This document shows, one piece after another, positions 36,917 through 46,151 of a stretch of DNA of 64,000 nt. Each line of letters opens with the position of its first letter. Positions within the stretch are counted from its first letter, which is position 1. The translations under genes were made by a program, and so were the position numbers. The stretch is from the NCBI GenBank assembly GCA_949287305.1, contig CASEFX010000036.1, positions 47,858-111,857 of the forward strand. Direction: 5' to 3'. Under the pieces are notes generated by a model. It made no database searches, had not been told where the DNA came from, and was given only the letters and a program-made list of their open reading frames with translations. The DNA is from an uncultured Sutterella sp. (GTDB lineage Bacteria > Pseudomonadota > Gammaproteobacteria > Burkholderiales > Burkholderiaceae_F).

Positions 36917-37280
36917 CCGTTCGTTGGGAGCGCACCCGAGGGTGCGCTCGAAAAACCCTCGGAAAGGCGAAACATCCGCTCCAACGGAGCTTGTAAGCCT
37001 TCCAACGTTTTGTTACGGGCGCCGAAATTTCGACATATCTCCTTTCGAGACCTTTGTTAGAGTAGCCTCAACAGGAAGGACGACAGCCGGCCTGTTGAGA
37101 CTCCAGCTTAGGTTGAGTTATTGAGGGTTTGGAAGGCCGTGAGCACATCGCTCACGGCCCTTTTTTTCGTCTGAAGATCCTCTCAGGGTTGCAAAACGCC
37201 CTGTTGCTTCGGCCACCCCGAACGTGCCCCGTCTTGTCCCCAAAGAGCCTTCGTGGACCTCGGATCGTAACCGTTCGTTT
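36910..37280 (+). repeat. Direct repeat marking tandem duplication of the sRNA unit
   Basis: The 16-base ATCGTAACCGTTCGTT, which includes the nnr stop codon, recurs near 37264, ahead of the second sRNA copy. The offset (about 354 bases) nearly equals the distance between copies 1 and 2 (about 352), so the first duplication probably included the nnr 3' end. Confidence 0.7.
37067..37167 (+). ncRNA. Small RNA candidate, copy 1
   Basis: About 100 bases, starting roughly 5-7 bases after TAGAGT (37058-37063). The 5' hairpin is CTCAACAGG (37067-37075) with CCTGTTGAG (37091-37099) around a loop containing AAGGACGA. The linker 37100-37134 includes AGGTTGAGTTATTGAGG. The terminator is GGCCGTGAGC (37135-37144) with GCTCACGGCC (37150-37159) and seven T. 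No start codon with an adequate frame is present. Function unknown; an Hfq-type regulatory RNA is the natural guess. Confidence 0.75.
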
Positions 37281-37419
37281 TGCCAAAAACTGCCGAACGT
37301 CGCAAAAAGGCCGCCCCGCGGCGGTTTTCCGCGTGGGAGACGTTTCCGGGCGCCCTACACTTTGTTACGGGCTCCAGAAATTCGACATACCTCCTCCCGA
37401 GGCCTCTGTTAGAGTACGG

Positions 37420-37518
37420 TCAACAGGAAGGACGAACTCCGGACTGTGAGACTCCAGCTTAGGTTGAGTTATTGAGGGTTTGGAAGGCCGTGGGCACACC
37501 GCTCACGGCCCTTTTTTT
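37420..37518 (+). ncRNA. Small RNA candidate, copy 2
   Basis: Follows an extended -10 TGTTAGAGT (37407-37415). The linker from GACTCCAGC to the terminator is identical to copy 1 for about 40 bases. The 5' hairpin is weaker: TCAACAG against CTGTGA with a bulge. The terminator arm GGCCGTGGGC pairs with GCTCACGGCC through one G-T wobble, so its pairing is kept. Confidence 0.72.
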
Positions 37519-37794
37519 GATCCCGGCGCCCCGCTTGGGCGAACGAGCGCCGTCTCTTTTTCGAGTCACCGCCCTCCCGTTCGTAACGAAGCGTGAAAAA
37601 TTTCCCTTCCACGCAAAGAATGCGGGAACGAATCTCATTTCCCCGTCTCCCTCTCGGCGCACCGCTTTTCAAGAATTTCGACTTTTCGCGCAGAGGAAAA
37701 CTCCTGAGGCAGAACGCATTTCCTCGTCAACACTTTGTTACGTGCTTCGATTTTTTCGACATACCTCGGAGGGGGACCTTTGGTAGAGTTACAC

Positions 37795-37892
37795 CATCGA
37801 AAGGAGTTATGAGATCCTTTCGGGACTCTGCCAAGGTTGAGTATTTTGAGGGTTTGGAATGGCCGCGGACTTCGGTTCGCGGCCCTTTTTTT
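37795..37892 (+). ncRNA. Small RNA candidate, copy 3 (diverged)
   Basis: Follows TGGTAGAGT (37781-37789). The 5' hairpin TCGAAAGGA (37797-37805) with TCCTTTCGG (37815-37823) has a sequence unrelated to copy 1 but the same position and strength. The linker keeps AAGGTTGAGT and TTGAGGGTTTGGAA. The terminator is GGCCGCGGAC-TTCG-GTTCGCGGCC with seven T. Changed stems beside a conserved linker are what selection on RNA structure would leave. Confidence 0.75.
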
Positions 37893-37989
37893 ACGTTTTT
37901 GCGCCTGAGCCGTTGCGCCAGCGCCGAAAACGAAAAACCTCCGACAAGATCGTCGAGGGTTCGATGAACATTGCCCAAGAAAAAGTTAA

Positions 37990-38026
37990 AAATAAAGAAT
38001 TTTCCTTATTAAGGAATTCTTTATTT
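37990..38026 (-). terminator. AT-rich long hairpin after tRNA-Arg
   Basis: AAATAAAGAATT (37990-38001) is the perfect inverse of AATTCTTTATTT (38015-38026), and the loop itself can pair TCCTT with AAGGA. Leftward it is followed by TTAACTTTTTC. It probably terminates tRNA-Arg, but such an AT-rich stem is out of character for this genome and could be of foreign origin. Confidence 0.6.
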
Positions 38027-38056
38027 CACATTCTGTTGCAATGCAAATAAAAGATC

Positions 38057-38132
38057 TGGCAGGCCCACCGAGACTCGAACTCAGAGCTGTCCCTTAGGAG
38101 GGGACCATTCTATCCTGTTGAACTATGGGCCC
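38057..38132 (-). tRNA. tRNA-Arg (CCU)
   Basis: 76 bases read leftward with anticodon CCT in CCTCCTAAGG, T-arm GAGTTCGAGTCTC and encoded CCA. The acceptor stem closes with a G-T pair. TACAAT (38148-38153 read leftward) is a -10 candidate. Confidence 0.95.
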
Positions 38133-38209
38133 TGCCGGAGAAGGCGAATTGTAGCAGGTTCCGCGGCCGATCACCGCGGTTCCCCGCAAGGACGGCGGAA
38201 AACCGTTCC

Positions 38210-40636
38210 TCAATCAAGAATCTTCGTGCGGTTCTTGGCGAAGTCCCAGAGGACTTCCTTCAATCCGTGGTTTTCAAACTCGATCTTGACGCGAAGCGTC
38301 GATCCTTCGCCCTGCAACGACTGCACGATCCCCTCGCCGAAGGTTTCATGACGAAGGCGCGTCCCCGGACGAAGACCGACGTCCGTCTGCCCGCTCGCCT
38401 CGGCGCGGATCTTCTTCAAGGTCGCTTCGTCCACGTAACTCTTCGTTTCGCTCGTCTTCGAGCCCCAACGGGAAGTGCCGCCCGAACCGTAGCCCGAAGA
38501 ACCGTAGCGCGAACCGCGGCGATCATCCCCGTAATCGCGTCCGTAGGAGGAGCGACCGTAGGATTCGCGGCCGCGCGAGCCCCCGAAGGAGGGGCGCTCC
38601 CAACCGTACTCGGAGGAACGGCGGCGGTAGGGCGACTCGTACGCGTAATCGTAATCGTCGTCGGTTCGCTGGTCGTTGACGAGCTCCGCCGGAATTTCTC
38701 CGATGAACTGGCTCTCGGGGTTCTGGCGGAATTCGCCGTTTACGCGGCGGTTGCGGCAGTGCGAGAGATAGAGGCGGCGCTTCGCGCGCGTCACCGCCAC
38801 GTACATGAGGCGGCGCTCTTCGGCGAGCCCCTTGTTGCCCTGGCGGTTGTCGCGCACGGCCGAAAAGTGCGGGAAGATCCCCTCTTCGAGCCCCACGATG
38901 AAGACGTTCTTGAATTCCAACCCCTTGGCGGCGTGCACGGTCATGAGCTGCACGGCGTCGACGGTTTCCGTTTCGTTCTTGTCGCCCGCTTCGAGGGTCG
39001 CCTGCGAGAGGAAGCCCTGGAGCGGCGTGAGGCCGTCCTCGTTGAAGGGCGTGAAGGCGTCGACGTCGAAGCCCACCCCTTCGTTCTGGCAATACCCGTC
39101 CGCGGCCGACATGACTTCGTTCATGTTGGCGATGCGGTCTTCGCCTTCGCGCTCCTTCTCGTAGTGGGCCTTGAGGCCCGAACCCTGAATGACGAGGCGC
39201 GCCACTTCGGAGAGGGTCTTTCCCTCGGCCTTTTCGCGAAGCGACTCGATGAGCGACCGGAAGGCGACGAGCTTGGGCGGCATCGGACGGTTTTCCATCG
39301 TGAGCGCCCCCCAGAGGCTCGTCTGCATCGCGCGCGCTTCGAGCGTCAGGTTGTCGATCGTCTTCGCGCCGATCCCGCGGGTCGGGAAGTTCACGACGCG
39401 CAAAAAGCTCGTGTCGTCCGTCGGATTGTCGAGAAGACGCATGTAGGCGAGGACGTGCTTCACTTCGGCGCGCTCGAAGAAGCGCTGGCCGCCGTAGATG
39501 CGGAAAGGAATGCCGGCGTTGGTGAAGGTCTGTTCGAGAACGCGCGACTGCGCGTTCATGCGGTAGAGGACGGCGCAGTCTGCGTAGTCGTCGCCGCGCG
39601 CGCGGCACTTCATGACGAGGCGCTTGACGTCGCGCGCCTCCTCGGTGTCGTCGTCAAAGCGCTGCAGAAGGATCTTGTCGCCCGAGGCGCCGCTCGTCCA
39701 GAGGTTCTTCCCGAGACGGTCGTCGTTGTGGGAGATGATGGCGTTCGCGGCGTTCAGGATCGTCGAAGTCGAGCGGTAGTTCTGCTCGAGTCGGATGGGC
39801 TCGCCCGTGCGGAAGTCGCGCACGAAGTCGGCCATGTTCCCGACGTTCGCGCCGCGGAAGGCGTAGATCGACTGGTCGTCGTCGCCCACGGCGAAGACCG
39901 CGTTCACGCTCGCGTTCTCGCGGCCCGAGCCGAGGCCCGCGAGGACCTGGAGCCAGCGGTACTGCAGGACGTTCGTGTCCTGAAACTCGTCGACGAGGAT
40001 GTGGCGGAAGCGCCCCTGATAGTGCGAGCGCACGATTTCGTTGCGGTCGAGAAGTTCGTAGCAGCGAAGGAGAAGCTCCCCGAAGTCGACGACCCCTTCT
40101 CGCTGACAGGCCTCTTCATAGGCGCGGTAGAGGTTCACCTGCTCGGGGAGGTCTTCGGAGAGCTGCTGCGACCAGGAGCGGATGCCGTGCTCCTTCTGCC
40201 AGTTGATGTAGCTCTGGATCTTGCGCGGGTCGACGGTTTCGGTGTCGACGTTGTTGGCCTTCATGATGCGCTTCACCATCGAGAGCTGATCGCCCGAGTC
40301 GAGGATCTGGAAGGTTTTCGGCAGGCCCGCCGCTTCGGCGTGACGGCGAAGAATCCGGTTGCACAGGCCGTGGAAGGTCCCGACCCACATGTTTCGCAGG
40401 TCGTAGGGGAGCATCGTCTCGAGACGCGTGAGCATTTCGCGCGCGGCCTTGTTTGTGAAGGTCACGGCGAGGATTTCGGACGTGCGGCAGGCTCCCTTTT
40501 CGAGAAGCCACGCGATGCGGGTCGTCAGAACGCGGGTCTTGCCCGAGCCCGCGCCCGCCAGAATGAGGACGCTCTTTTCGGGCGCCGTCACGGCCTGAAG
40601 TTGCCGCTCGTTGAGATTTTCCAAAATGTTCGCCAT
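38210..40636 (-). CDS. uvrD: UvrD/PcrA-type DNA helicase with an Arg/Gly/Ser/Tyr-rich linker
   Basis: Superfamily 1 3'-5' helicase acting in excision and mismatch repair. Walker A GAGSGKT near 27-33, motif Ia TFTNKAAREM, motif II VDEFQDTN, motif III DDDQSIYAFRGA, motif IV RLEQNYRS, motif V TVHAAKGLE and motif VI YVAVTRAKRRLYL are all present. Unusual is a low-complexity stretch (about 655-735) of Arg, Gly, Ser, Tyr and Asp repeats (YGRDYGDD, YGSSGYGSGG) before the C-terminal Tudor-like RNA-polymerase-binding domain (LRPGTRLRHETFGEGIV). 808 residues. Divergent from leuS. Confidence 0.94.
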   Translation of the reverse strand: MANILENLNERQLQAVTAPEKSVLILAGAGSGKTRVLTTRIAWLLEKGACRTSEILAVTFTNKAAREMLTRLETMLPYDLRNMWVGTFHGLCNRILRRHAEAAGLPKTFQILDSGDQLSMVKRIMKANNVDTETVDPRKIQSYINWQKEHGIRSWSQQLSEDLPEQVNLYRAYEEACQREGVVDFGELLLRCYELLDRNEIVRSHYQGRFRHILVDEFQDTNVLQYRWLQVLAGLGSGRENASVNAVFAVGDDDQSIYAFRGANVGNMADFVRDFRTGEPIRLEQNYRSTSTILNAANAIISHNDDRLGKNLWTSGASGDKILLQRFDDDTEEARDVKRLVMKCRARGDDYADCAVLYRMNAQSRVLEQTFTNAGIPFRIYGGQRFFERAEVKHVLAYMRLLDNPTDDTSFLRVVNFPTRGIGAKTIDNLTLEARAMQTSLWGALTMENRPMPPKLVAFRSLIESLREKAEGKTLSEVARLVIQGSGLKAHYEKEREGEDRIANMNEVMSAADGYCQNEGVGFDVDAFTPFNEDGLTPLQGFLSQATLEAGDKNETETVDAVQLMTVHAAKGLEFKNVFIVGLEEGIFPHFSAVRDNRQGNKGLAEERRLMYVAVTRAKRRLYLSHCRNRRVNGEFRQNPESQFIGEIPAELVNDQRTDDDYDYAYESPYRRRSSEYGWERPSFGGSRGRESYGRSSYGRDYGDDRRGSRYGSSGYGSGGTSRWGSKTSETKSYVDEATLKKIRAEASGQTDVGLRPGTRLRHETFGEGIVQSLQGEGSTLRVKIEFENHGLKEVLWDFAKNRTKILD

Positions 40637-40835
40637 CTCGGCCTGCTCCTGTGGTCGGTTCGCCGAACGGAAAAATTCTTGTCGCTCGTACGTTCGGCGG
40701 GACCGTCAAAATTAGCACAAAGCGTCCCGACGCATCGGGCACCGCGGCAAAAACGCTACGGAAAATCGAGTAGCGGTTTTGCCGCCGTGCGATCTCCCTT
40801 CTTTCCCCCGCAATCGGTCCGCCGCCGAAAAGGTA

Positions 40836-40841
40836 TACTTT
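40836..40841 (+). promoter_or_regulatory. leuS -10 box
   Basis: TATACT, 5 of 6 to consensus, 40 bases before the leuS ATG. No clear -35. Confidence 0.45.
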
Positions 40842-40881
40842 CTCGTTATTCTCTTCCCTACTCAACTTTTGGATCAGCGTA

Positions 40882-43518
40882 ATGCGCGAGACCTATTCTC
40901 CCCAGGCCGTCGAGTCGGAAGTCCAGGCCCAATGGAAGGCCAAGGACGTCTACCGCGCCGTCGAGCACGCTCTTGACGCCAACGGTCAACCCAAGCCCAA
41001 GTTCTATGTCTGCTCCATGCTGCCCTATCCGAGCGGCAAGCTTCACATGGGACACGTTCGCAACTACACCCTCAACGACGTGATGTACCGCTACTACCGC
41101 ATGAAGGGGTACAACGTCATGACGCCGATGGGGTGGGACGCCTTCGGTCTGCCCGCCGAAAACGCGGCCATCGCCAAGAAGGTCGCTCCGGCCGAATGGA
41201 CGTACAACAACATCGCCGACATGAAGGCGCAGATGGAGCCTCTCGGGCTCGCCTTCGACTGGTCGCGTGAAGTCGCCACCTGCAAGCCCGACTATTACCG
41301 TTGGAACCAGTGGCTCTTCCTGAAGATGTACGAAAAGGGCATTGCCTACCGCAAGACCCAGATCGTCAACTGGGACCCGGTCGACAAGACCGTCCTCGCC
41401 AACGAACAGGTGATCGAAGGCCGCGGCTGGCGCTCGGGCGCCGTCGTGGAAAAGCGCGAAATCCCGGGTTACTACCTCGGCATCACGCAGTACGCGCAGG
41501 AACTTCTCGACGACATCGAAAAGCTCACGGGCTGGCCCGAACAGGTCCGCCGCATGCAGGAACACTGGATCGGCCGCTCCGAAGGCGTGACGCTTTCCTT
41601 CCCCTATGAAATCGACGGCGAAGAAAAGCTCCTCTCCTGCTACACGACGCGTCCCGACACCCTGATGGGCGTCACCTTCGTCGCGATCGCCGCCGAACAT
41701 CCGCTCACGCTTCGCCTCTCCGAAGGCCGTCCCGACCTTCAGGCCTTCATTGAAGAATGCCGCAAGGGCGGCGTCAGCGAAGCCGACCTCGCCACCAAGG
41801 AAAAGGAAGGCCGTCCCACGGGCTTCTTCGTTCGTCATCCGATCACGGGCAAGCCCGTCGAAGTCTACATCGCCAACTACGTCCTCATGGGCTACGGCGA
41901 AGGCGCCGTCATGGGCGTTCCCTCGCACGACGAACGCGACTTCGCCTTCGCGAAGAAGTACGGCATGCCGATCATTCAGGTCGTGAGCTTTGACGGCAAG
42001 GAATACTCGACCGACGCCTGGCAGGAATGGTACGGCGAAAAGAGCGACGAATCGAAGCTCGTCAATTCCGGCGAATTCGACGGTCTGGGCTTCCACGCCG
42101 CCTGCGACGCCATCGCCCGCGCGCTCGAAGAAAAGGGCCTCGGCAAGAAGGAAGTGAAGTTCCGTCTGCGCGACTGGGGCATCTCGCGCCAGCGCTACTG
42201 GGGCACGCCCATCCCGATGATCAACTGCCCGAAGTGCGGTCCCGTTCCGGTTCCCTATGAAGACCTCCCGGTCGTTCTGCCGGAAGACCTCGTTCCGGAC
42301 GGAAGCGGCAACCCCCTCACGAAGTGCGAATCGTTCCTGCACTGCAAGTGCCCGAAGTGCGGCGGCGAAGCCCTGCGCGAAACCGACACGATGGACACCT
42401 TCGTCGACAGCTCCTGGTACTTCCAGCGCTACTGCTCGCCCGACTGCGACACGGCGATGGTCGACTCGCGCAACGACTACTGGATGCCGATGGATCAGTA
42501 CATCGGCGGCATCGAACACGCGGTTCTGCACCTCCTCTACGCCCGCTTCTGGACGAAGGTGATGCGCGACATGGGCCTCGTCAAGTACGACGAACCCTTC
42601 ACGCGTCTCTTCACACAGGGCATGCTCATGGCCGAGTGCTACTACCGCATGGGCGACGACGGCCGCAAGATCTGGTACTACCCCGACGAAGTCGAAGTGC
42701 AGTACGACGAAAAGGGCCGCCCGGTCGGTGCGATCCTCAAGGCCGACGGCCAGCCCGTGGTTCTCGGCGGCATCGAAAAGATGTCGAAGTCGAAGAACAA
42801 CGTCGTCGAACCGCGCGACATCATCAAGAAGTACGGCGCCGACACGGCCCGCAGCTTCGTGATGTTCGCCGGTCCTCCCGATCAGTCCGCCGCCTGGTCC
42901 AATTCCGGCGCCGAAGGGACCTTCCGCTTCCTGCGCCGCGTCTGGAACTGGGCCTACGCGAACCGCGACGCGGTCCGCGACGCCGCGAAGACCCTCGAAG
43001 GCCTCGCGCTCTCGCACGAAGCCAAGGCGCTTCGCCGCGAAGTGCACGCTTCGCTGCGTCAGGCCGAATTCGACTTCGACCGCATGCAGTACAACACGGT
43101 CGTCTCGGCCTGCATGAAGATCTTCAACGCGCTCGACGCCTTCCGTGAAGCGGGCGAAGCCGCCGACGCCGTGCGCGCCGAAGCCGCCTCGATCCTTCTG
43201 CGTACGCTCTACCCGGTCGCTCCGCACATCACGACGGCGATCTGGGGCGAACTCGGCTACGTCGAAACGATCGGCGAACTCATTGACGCGCCCTGGCCCA
43301 AGGTGGAAGAAGCCGCCCTCAAGGCCGACGAACTCAAGCTCGTCGTACAGGTGAACGGGAAACTGCGCGGTCAGATCACGGTCGACGTCGACGCCGACCG
43401 CGAAGCGATCGAAGCCGCCGCCCTCGCGAATCCCGACGTACAGAAGTTCACGAACGGCCTCACGGTGCGCAAGATCATCGTGGTGCGCAACAAGCTCGTG
43501 AACGTCGTCGCGAACTGA
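40882..43518 (+). CDS. leuS: Leucyl-tRNA synthetase
   Basis: Class I synthetase charging tRNA-Leu, 878 residues. HIGH-type motif [10 protein letters not shown] is near 53, the editing (CP1) domain has [12 protein letters not shown] near 254, a zinc-ribbon-like insert shows CPKCG and CKCPKCGG pairs around 450-495, and KMSKSKNN is near 633. ATG 40882. In Betaproteobacteria leuS is normally followed by lptE; here two unrelated genes intervene. Confidence 0.97.
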   Translation: MRETYSPQAVESEVQAQWKAKDVYRAVEHALDANGQPKPKFYVCSMLPYPSGKLHMGHVRNYTLNDVMYRYYRMKGYNVMTPMGWDAFGLPAENAAIAKKVAPAEWTYNNIADMKAQMEPLGLAFDWSREVATCKPDYYRWNQWLFLKMYEKGIAYRKTQIVNWDPVDKTVLANEQVIEGRGWRSGAVVEKREIPGYYLGITQYAQELLDDIEKLTGWPEQVRRMQEHWIGRSEGVTLSFPYEIDGEEKLLSCYTTRPDTLMGVTFVAIAAEHPLTLRLSEGRPDLQAFIEECRKGGVSEADLATKEKEGRPTGFFVRHPITGKPVEVYIANYVLMGYGEGAVMGVPSHDERDFAFAKKYGMPIIQVVSFDGKEYSTDAWQEWYGEKSDESKLVNSGEFDGLGFHAACDAIARALEEKGLGKKEVKFRLRDWGISRQRYWGTPIPMINCPKCGPVPVPYEDLPVVLPEDLVPDGSGNPLTKCESFLHCKCPKCGGEALRETDTMDTFVDSSWYFQRYCSPDCDTAMVDSRNDYWMPMDQYIGGIEHAVLHLLYARFWTKVMRDMGLVKYDEPFTRLFTQGMLMAECYYRMGDDGRKIWYYPDEVEVQYDEKGRPVGAILKADGQPVVLGGIEKMSKSKNNVVEPRDIIKKYGADTARSFVMFAGPPDQSAAWSNSGAEGTFRFLRRVWNWAYANRDAVRDAAKTLEGLALSHEAKALRREVHASLRQAEFDFDRMQYNTVVSACMKIFNALDAFREAGEAADAVRAEAASILLRTLYPVAPHITTAIWGELGYVETIGELIDAPWPKVEEAALKADELKLVVQVNGKLRGQITVDVDADREAIEAAALANPDVQKFTNGLTVRKIIVVRNKLVNVVAN

Positions 43519-43535
43519 CGGCCTCCACGGTCCGC

Positions 43536-43580
43536 AAGGCCCGACCTTCCCGTCCGGAAGGCCGGGCCTTTCTCTTTTTG
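43536..43580 (+). terminator. Intrinsic terminator after leuS
   Basis: AAGGCCCG pairs with CGGGCCTT, with an inner CCTTCC/GGAAGG pairing, followed by TCTCTTTTTG. Confidence 0.8.
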
Positions 43581-43733
43581 TTCCTCACCTTCTGCCGTGA
43601 GGATTCCTCGTCTTTTCTGACGTCTTCCAAGCGGTCTAGGGAAAACGTCCCACGGCTGCCCTCTCCTTCGGCACTACACTTAAATGACGGGGATCTTCCG
43701 CCCCGGACGAACAACCGACAAGAGGAGAAGCCC

Positions 43734-44804
43734 ATGCGCTACACAGCCCGTCAAATCGAAGACGCCGCCCGACATTTTCTCACCGCTTCGGGAAGCGACG
43801 AATACGAAGCAGACATCGTCGCGCGCCACATGCTCGAAGCGAACCTGCGCGGCCACGACAGCCACGGCATCGGCATGACCGCCATGTACGCGGACTACCT
43901 CAAGAAGGGGCAGCTCAAACCCAACACCCCGCCCACGATCGAACAGGACCGCGGCGCCGTGCTGCAGTTCAACGGCAATCTCGGCTACGGCCAGCGCGCG
44001 GGCTACGAAGCGACGAAGATCGCGATCGAACGCGCCAAGGAAACGGGCGTGTGCCTCTACACGATCAAGCACTCCTGCCATTTGGGCCGCATCGGCACCT
44101 ACGGCGAACAGGCGGCCGCGGCCGGCATGGTGAGCATCCACTTCGTCAACATCAATCAGTACGATCCGCTTGTGGCGCCCTACTGCGGTTCGGCCGCGCG
44201 CTTCGGCACGAACCCCTTCTGCTGCGCCATGCCCGCGACCGACAAGCACGGCCCCTTCATCCTCGACTTCGCCACTTCGATCGTCGCGATGGGAAAGACC
44301 CGCGTCGCCTATCTCGCGAAGAAACCCTTTGACGAACCCGTGATGCTCACGACCGAAGGCGTCCCGACGACGGATCCCTCCGTCATGTGGCACCAGCCCC
44401 GCGGCGCCCTCATGGCCTTTGCCAAGCACAAGGGCTCGGGGCTCGCGTTCGCCTGCGAACTCATGGCGGGCCTTCTGAGCGGCGGCGGCACGATTCAGCC
44501 CGGCCACTCGCGTGACGGCTCGATCGTCAACAACATGACGGCCTTCGTGATCGATCCCGCGGTCCTCACGGACATGGACTTCCTCAAGAACGAAATGGAC
44601 GCCATGATCGACTACGTGAAGTCGTCCCCGGCGCCCGATCCGGTGAACAACCCCGTTTTGTCGCCGGGCGAACCCGAACGCATGCGCCGCGAAGACCGTC
44701 TCGCCCACGGCGTCGAAATCTCGGAAGGCGAAGCGCTCGCCATCCGCCGCGCGGCCGAAGGCTTCGGCGTTCCCGAAGAACACCTCCTTCCGATGCCCTG
44801 CTGA
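43734..44804 (+). CDS. Malate/L-lactate dehydrogenase family oxidoreductase (LDH2 type)
   Basis: NAD(P)-dependent 2-hydroxyacid or related dehydrogenase of the LDH2/MDH2 fold (not the Rossmann type). 356 residues. Family signs: GHDSHGIGM near 41-49, LGRIGTYGEQAA, RFGTNPFCCAMP, FATSIVAMGKT, KGSGLAFACELMAGLLSG. Relatives act on malate, lactate, ureidoglycolate or delta-piperideine/pyrroline-2-carboxylate. ATG 43734 has AGAGGAGAAG just upstream. TACACT at about 43674 is a -10 candidate. Together with the next gene it splits the leuS-lptE pair. Confidence 0.83.
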   Translation: MRYTARQIEDAARHFLTASGSDEYEADIVARHMLEANLRGHDSHGIGMTAMYADYLKKGQLKPNTPPTIEQDRGAVLQFNGNLGYGQRAGYEATKIAIERAKETGVCLYTIKHSCHLGRIGTYGEQAAAAGMVSIHFVNINQYDPLVAPYCGSAARFGTNPFCCAMPATDKHGPFILDFATSIVAMGKTRVAYLAKKPFDEPVMLTTEGVPTTDPSVMWHQPRGALMAFAKHKGSGLAFACELMAGLLSGGGTIQPGHSRDGSIVNNMTAFVIDPAVLTDMDFLKNEMDAMIDYVKSSPAPDPVNNPVLSPGEPERMRREDRLAHGVEISEGEALAIRRAAEGFGVPEEHLLPMPC

Positions 44805-44828
44805 TTCGTTTGACCTTCTGCGTCCTCT

Positions 44829-44857
44829 CGGGCGTCCTTCGGGCCGCCCGATGTTTT
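44829..44857 (+). terminator. Intrinsic terminator after the LDH2 gene
   Basis: CGGGCG (44829-44834) pairs with CGCCCG (44845-44850), then ATGTTTTT. Confidence 0.65.
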
Positions 44858-44880
44858 TGGCGGTTTCCGAATACGTGAAA

Positions 44881-44909
44881 GCCCCGAAGGGCTTTCGCCG
44901 CTTCGGGGC
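44881..44909 (-). terminator. Intrinsic terminator after the aminotransferase gene
   Basis: GCCCCGAAG (44881-44889) pairs with CTTCGGGGC (44901-44909), followed leftward by TTTCACG. Confidence 0.55.
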
Positions 44910-44933
44910 CGGGAAAAGAGACGTCAAAAGGGA

Positions 44934-46151
44934 TCAGAGACCGAGTTCGGCCTTGAGCGCCTTCGCGATCGATTCGACGCCGGCGCGGATCTTGTCGACC
45001 GGCACCGTGACGAAGGAGAGACGCGCTTCATTGTGGCGCGGTTCGGTCGCATAGAAGGCGAAGCCCGGAACGTAGCCGACGGGAACGTCGGAGGCGAGCA
45101 CCTTCTTCATGAGTTCGGCCGCGTCGATCTGCTTCGGGAAGGTCACCCAGATGAACATGCCGCCCGTGGGCTTCGTCCACGTGAGTTCGGGGTGCTTCGG
45201 CATGAATTCCTCGAGCGCGTCGAGCATGGCCTTGGCCTGTTCGGCGTAGAGGGCGCGGGTGCCCGGCATGTGGTTTTCCATCAGACCGCCCTTCAGGACT
45301 TCGGCCGTGATGAGCTGCGTGAAGGTGGAGGTGTGAAGGTCGACGGACTGCTTCATTTCGATGAGCGCGTCGATCACGTGCTTCGGAGCGACGATGTAGC
45401 CCAGACGGAAGCCCGGGGCGAGCACTTTCGACATCGAGCTCATGCGGATCGTGCGTTCGGGCGCGATCGCGCGAAGCGAGATCGGGGGACGTTCGCCGAA
45501 GTAGATTTCACCGTAGGGATCGTCTTCGAGGAGCCAGAAGTCGTATTCGCGGGCCTTTTCGCAGAGCTTGCGGCGGCGTTCCTCGCTGATCGTGCGGCCC
45601 GACGGATTCTGGAAGGTCGGCATCACGTACGCAAAGCGCGCGCCGCGGCATTCCTCGCCGAGCCAGTCGGGGTTGAGCCCCTCGTCGTCGGTCTTCATTT
45701 CGACGTATTCGGGGAAGCAGAAGTTGAAGGCGCCGAGCGCGCCCATGTAGGTCGGGCTTTCGACGAGCATCTTGCTGCCTTCGTCGAGGAAGAGGCGGGC
45801 GATCATGTCGAGGCCCTGCTGCGAACCCGAGGTGATGAGGACTTCGTCGACCGTAGTCGGAACGCCGCGCTTCGTTTCCTGTTCGGCGATCGCTTCGCGC
45901 AGTTCCTTCACGCCCGGAGCGGCAGAGTACTGCAGGGCGACGGCGCCCTTTTCATCGAGAACCTTGCAGGCCGCGGCCTTCACCGCTTCGATCGGGAAGC
46001 GCTTCGGGCTCGGCAGGCCGCCCGCGAAGCTGATCACTTCCGGACGTGCGGCGAGCGAAAGAATGTCCGTGATGACGGACGCGCCCTTGGGGCGGCCGGC
46101 TTTACTGTAGTGGGGTGTCGGGCACGTTTGCTGACAGCATTCCTTCGTCAT
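44934..46151 (-). CDS. PLP-dependent aminotransferase, class I/II (2-aminoadipate transaminase/LysN-like)
   Basis: Fold-type I aminotransferase, 405 residues. Features: SFAGGLPSPKRFP near 42-54, LITSGSQQGLDM, the PTFQNPSGRTIS strand, LLEDDPYGEIYF and the PLP lysine in SSMSKVLAPGFRLGY near 238. No helix-turn-helix domain is present, so it is not a full MocR regulator. Substrate is not determinable; aminoadipate, aromatic or branched-chain amino acids are options. ATG 46151 follows GGAGTGAAG; the longer frame to 46268 has no family similarity. It converges with the LDH2 gene, and the pair sits between leuS and lptE. Confidence 0.83.
   Translation of the reverse strand: MTKECCQQTCPTPHYSKAGRPKGASVITDILSLAARPEVISFAGGLPSPKRFPIEAVKAAACKVLDEKGAVALQYSAAPGVKELREAIAEQETKRGVPTTVDEVLITSGSQQGLDMIARLFLDEGSKMLVESPTYMGALGAFNFCFPEYVEMKTDDEGLNPDWLGEECRGARFAYVMPTFQNPSGRTISEERRRKLCEKAREYDFWLLEDDPYGEIYFGERPPISLRAIAPERTIRMSSMSKVLAPGFRLGYIVAPKHVIDALIEMKQSVDLHTSTFTQLITAEVLKGGLMENHMPGTRALYAEQAKAMLDALEEFMPKHPELTWTKPTGGMFIWVTFPKQIDAAELMKKVLASDVPVGYVPGFAFYATEPRHNEARLSFVTVPVDKIRAGVESIAKALKAELGL

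Larger units (their letters stand above)
37008..37892 (+). repeat. Three tandem small-RNA transcription units
   Basis: Units begin at about 37008, 37360 and 37733. Each has, in order: TTTGTTACG; 17-18 bases on, TTCGACATA(T/C)CTC; 22 bases after TCGACA, an extended -10 of form TGnTAGAGT; a 5' hairpin; a conserved linker ending TTGAGGGTTTGGAA; and a strong terminator with a T7 tail. Between the upstream block and the -10 lies a small inverted repeat whose arms change together (TCTC/GAGA, CCTC/GAGG). Spacers of about 190-210 bases carry no ORF of note. The shared upstream blocks suggest one activator controls all three. Confidence 0.8.

Noticed and set aside
36929..36950. GAGCGCACCC/GGTGCGCTC hairpin after nnr
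   Set aside because: It lacks a T-tract on either strand, so I did not list it as a terminator.
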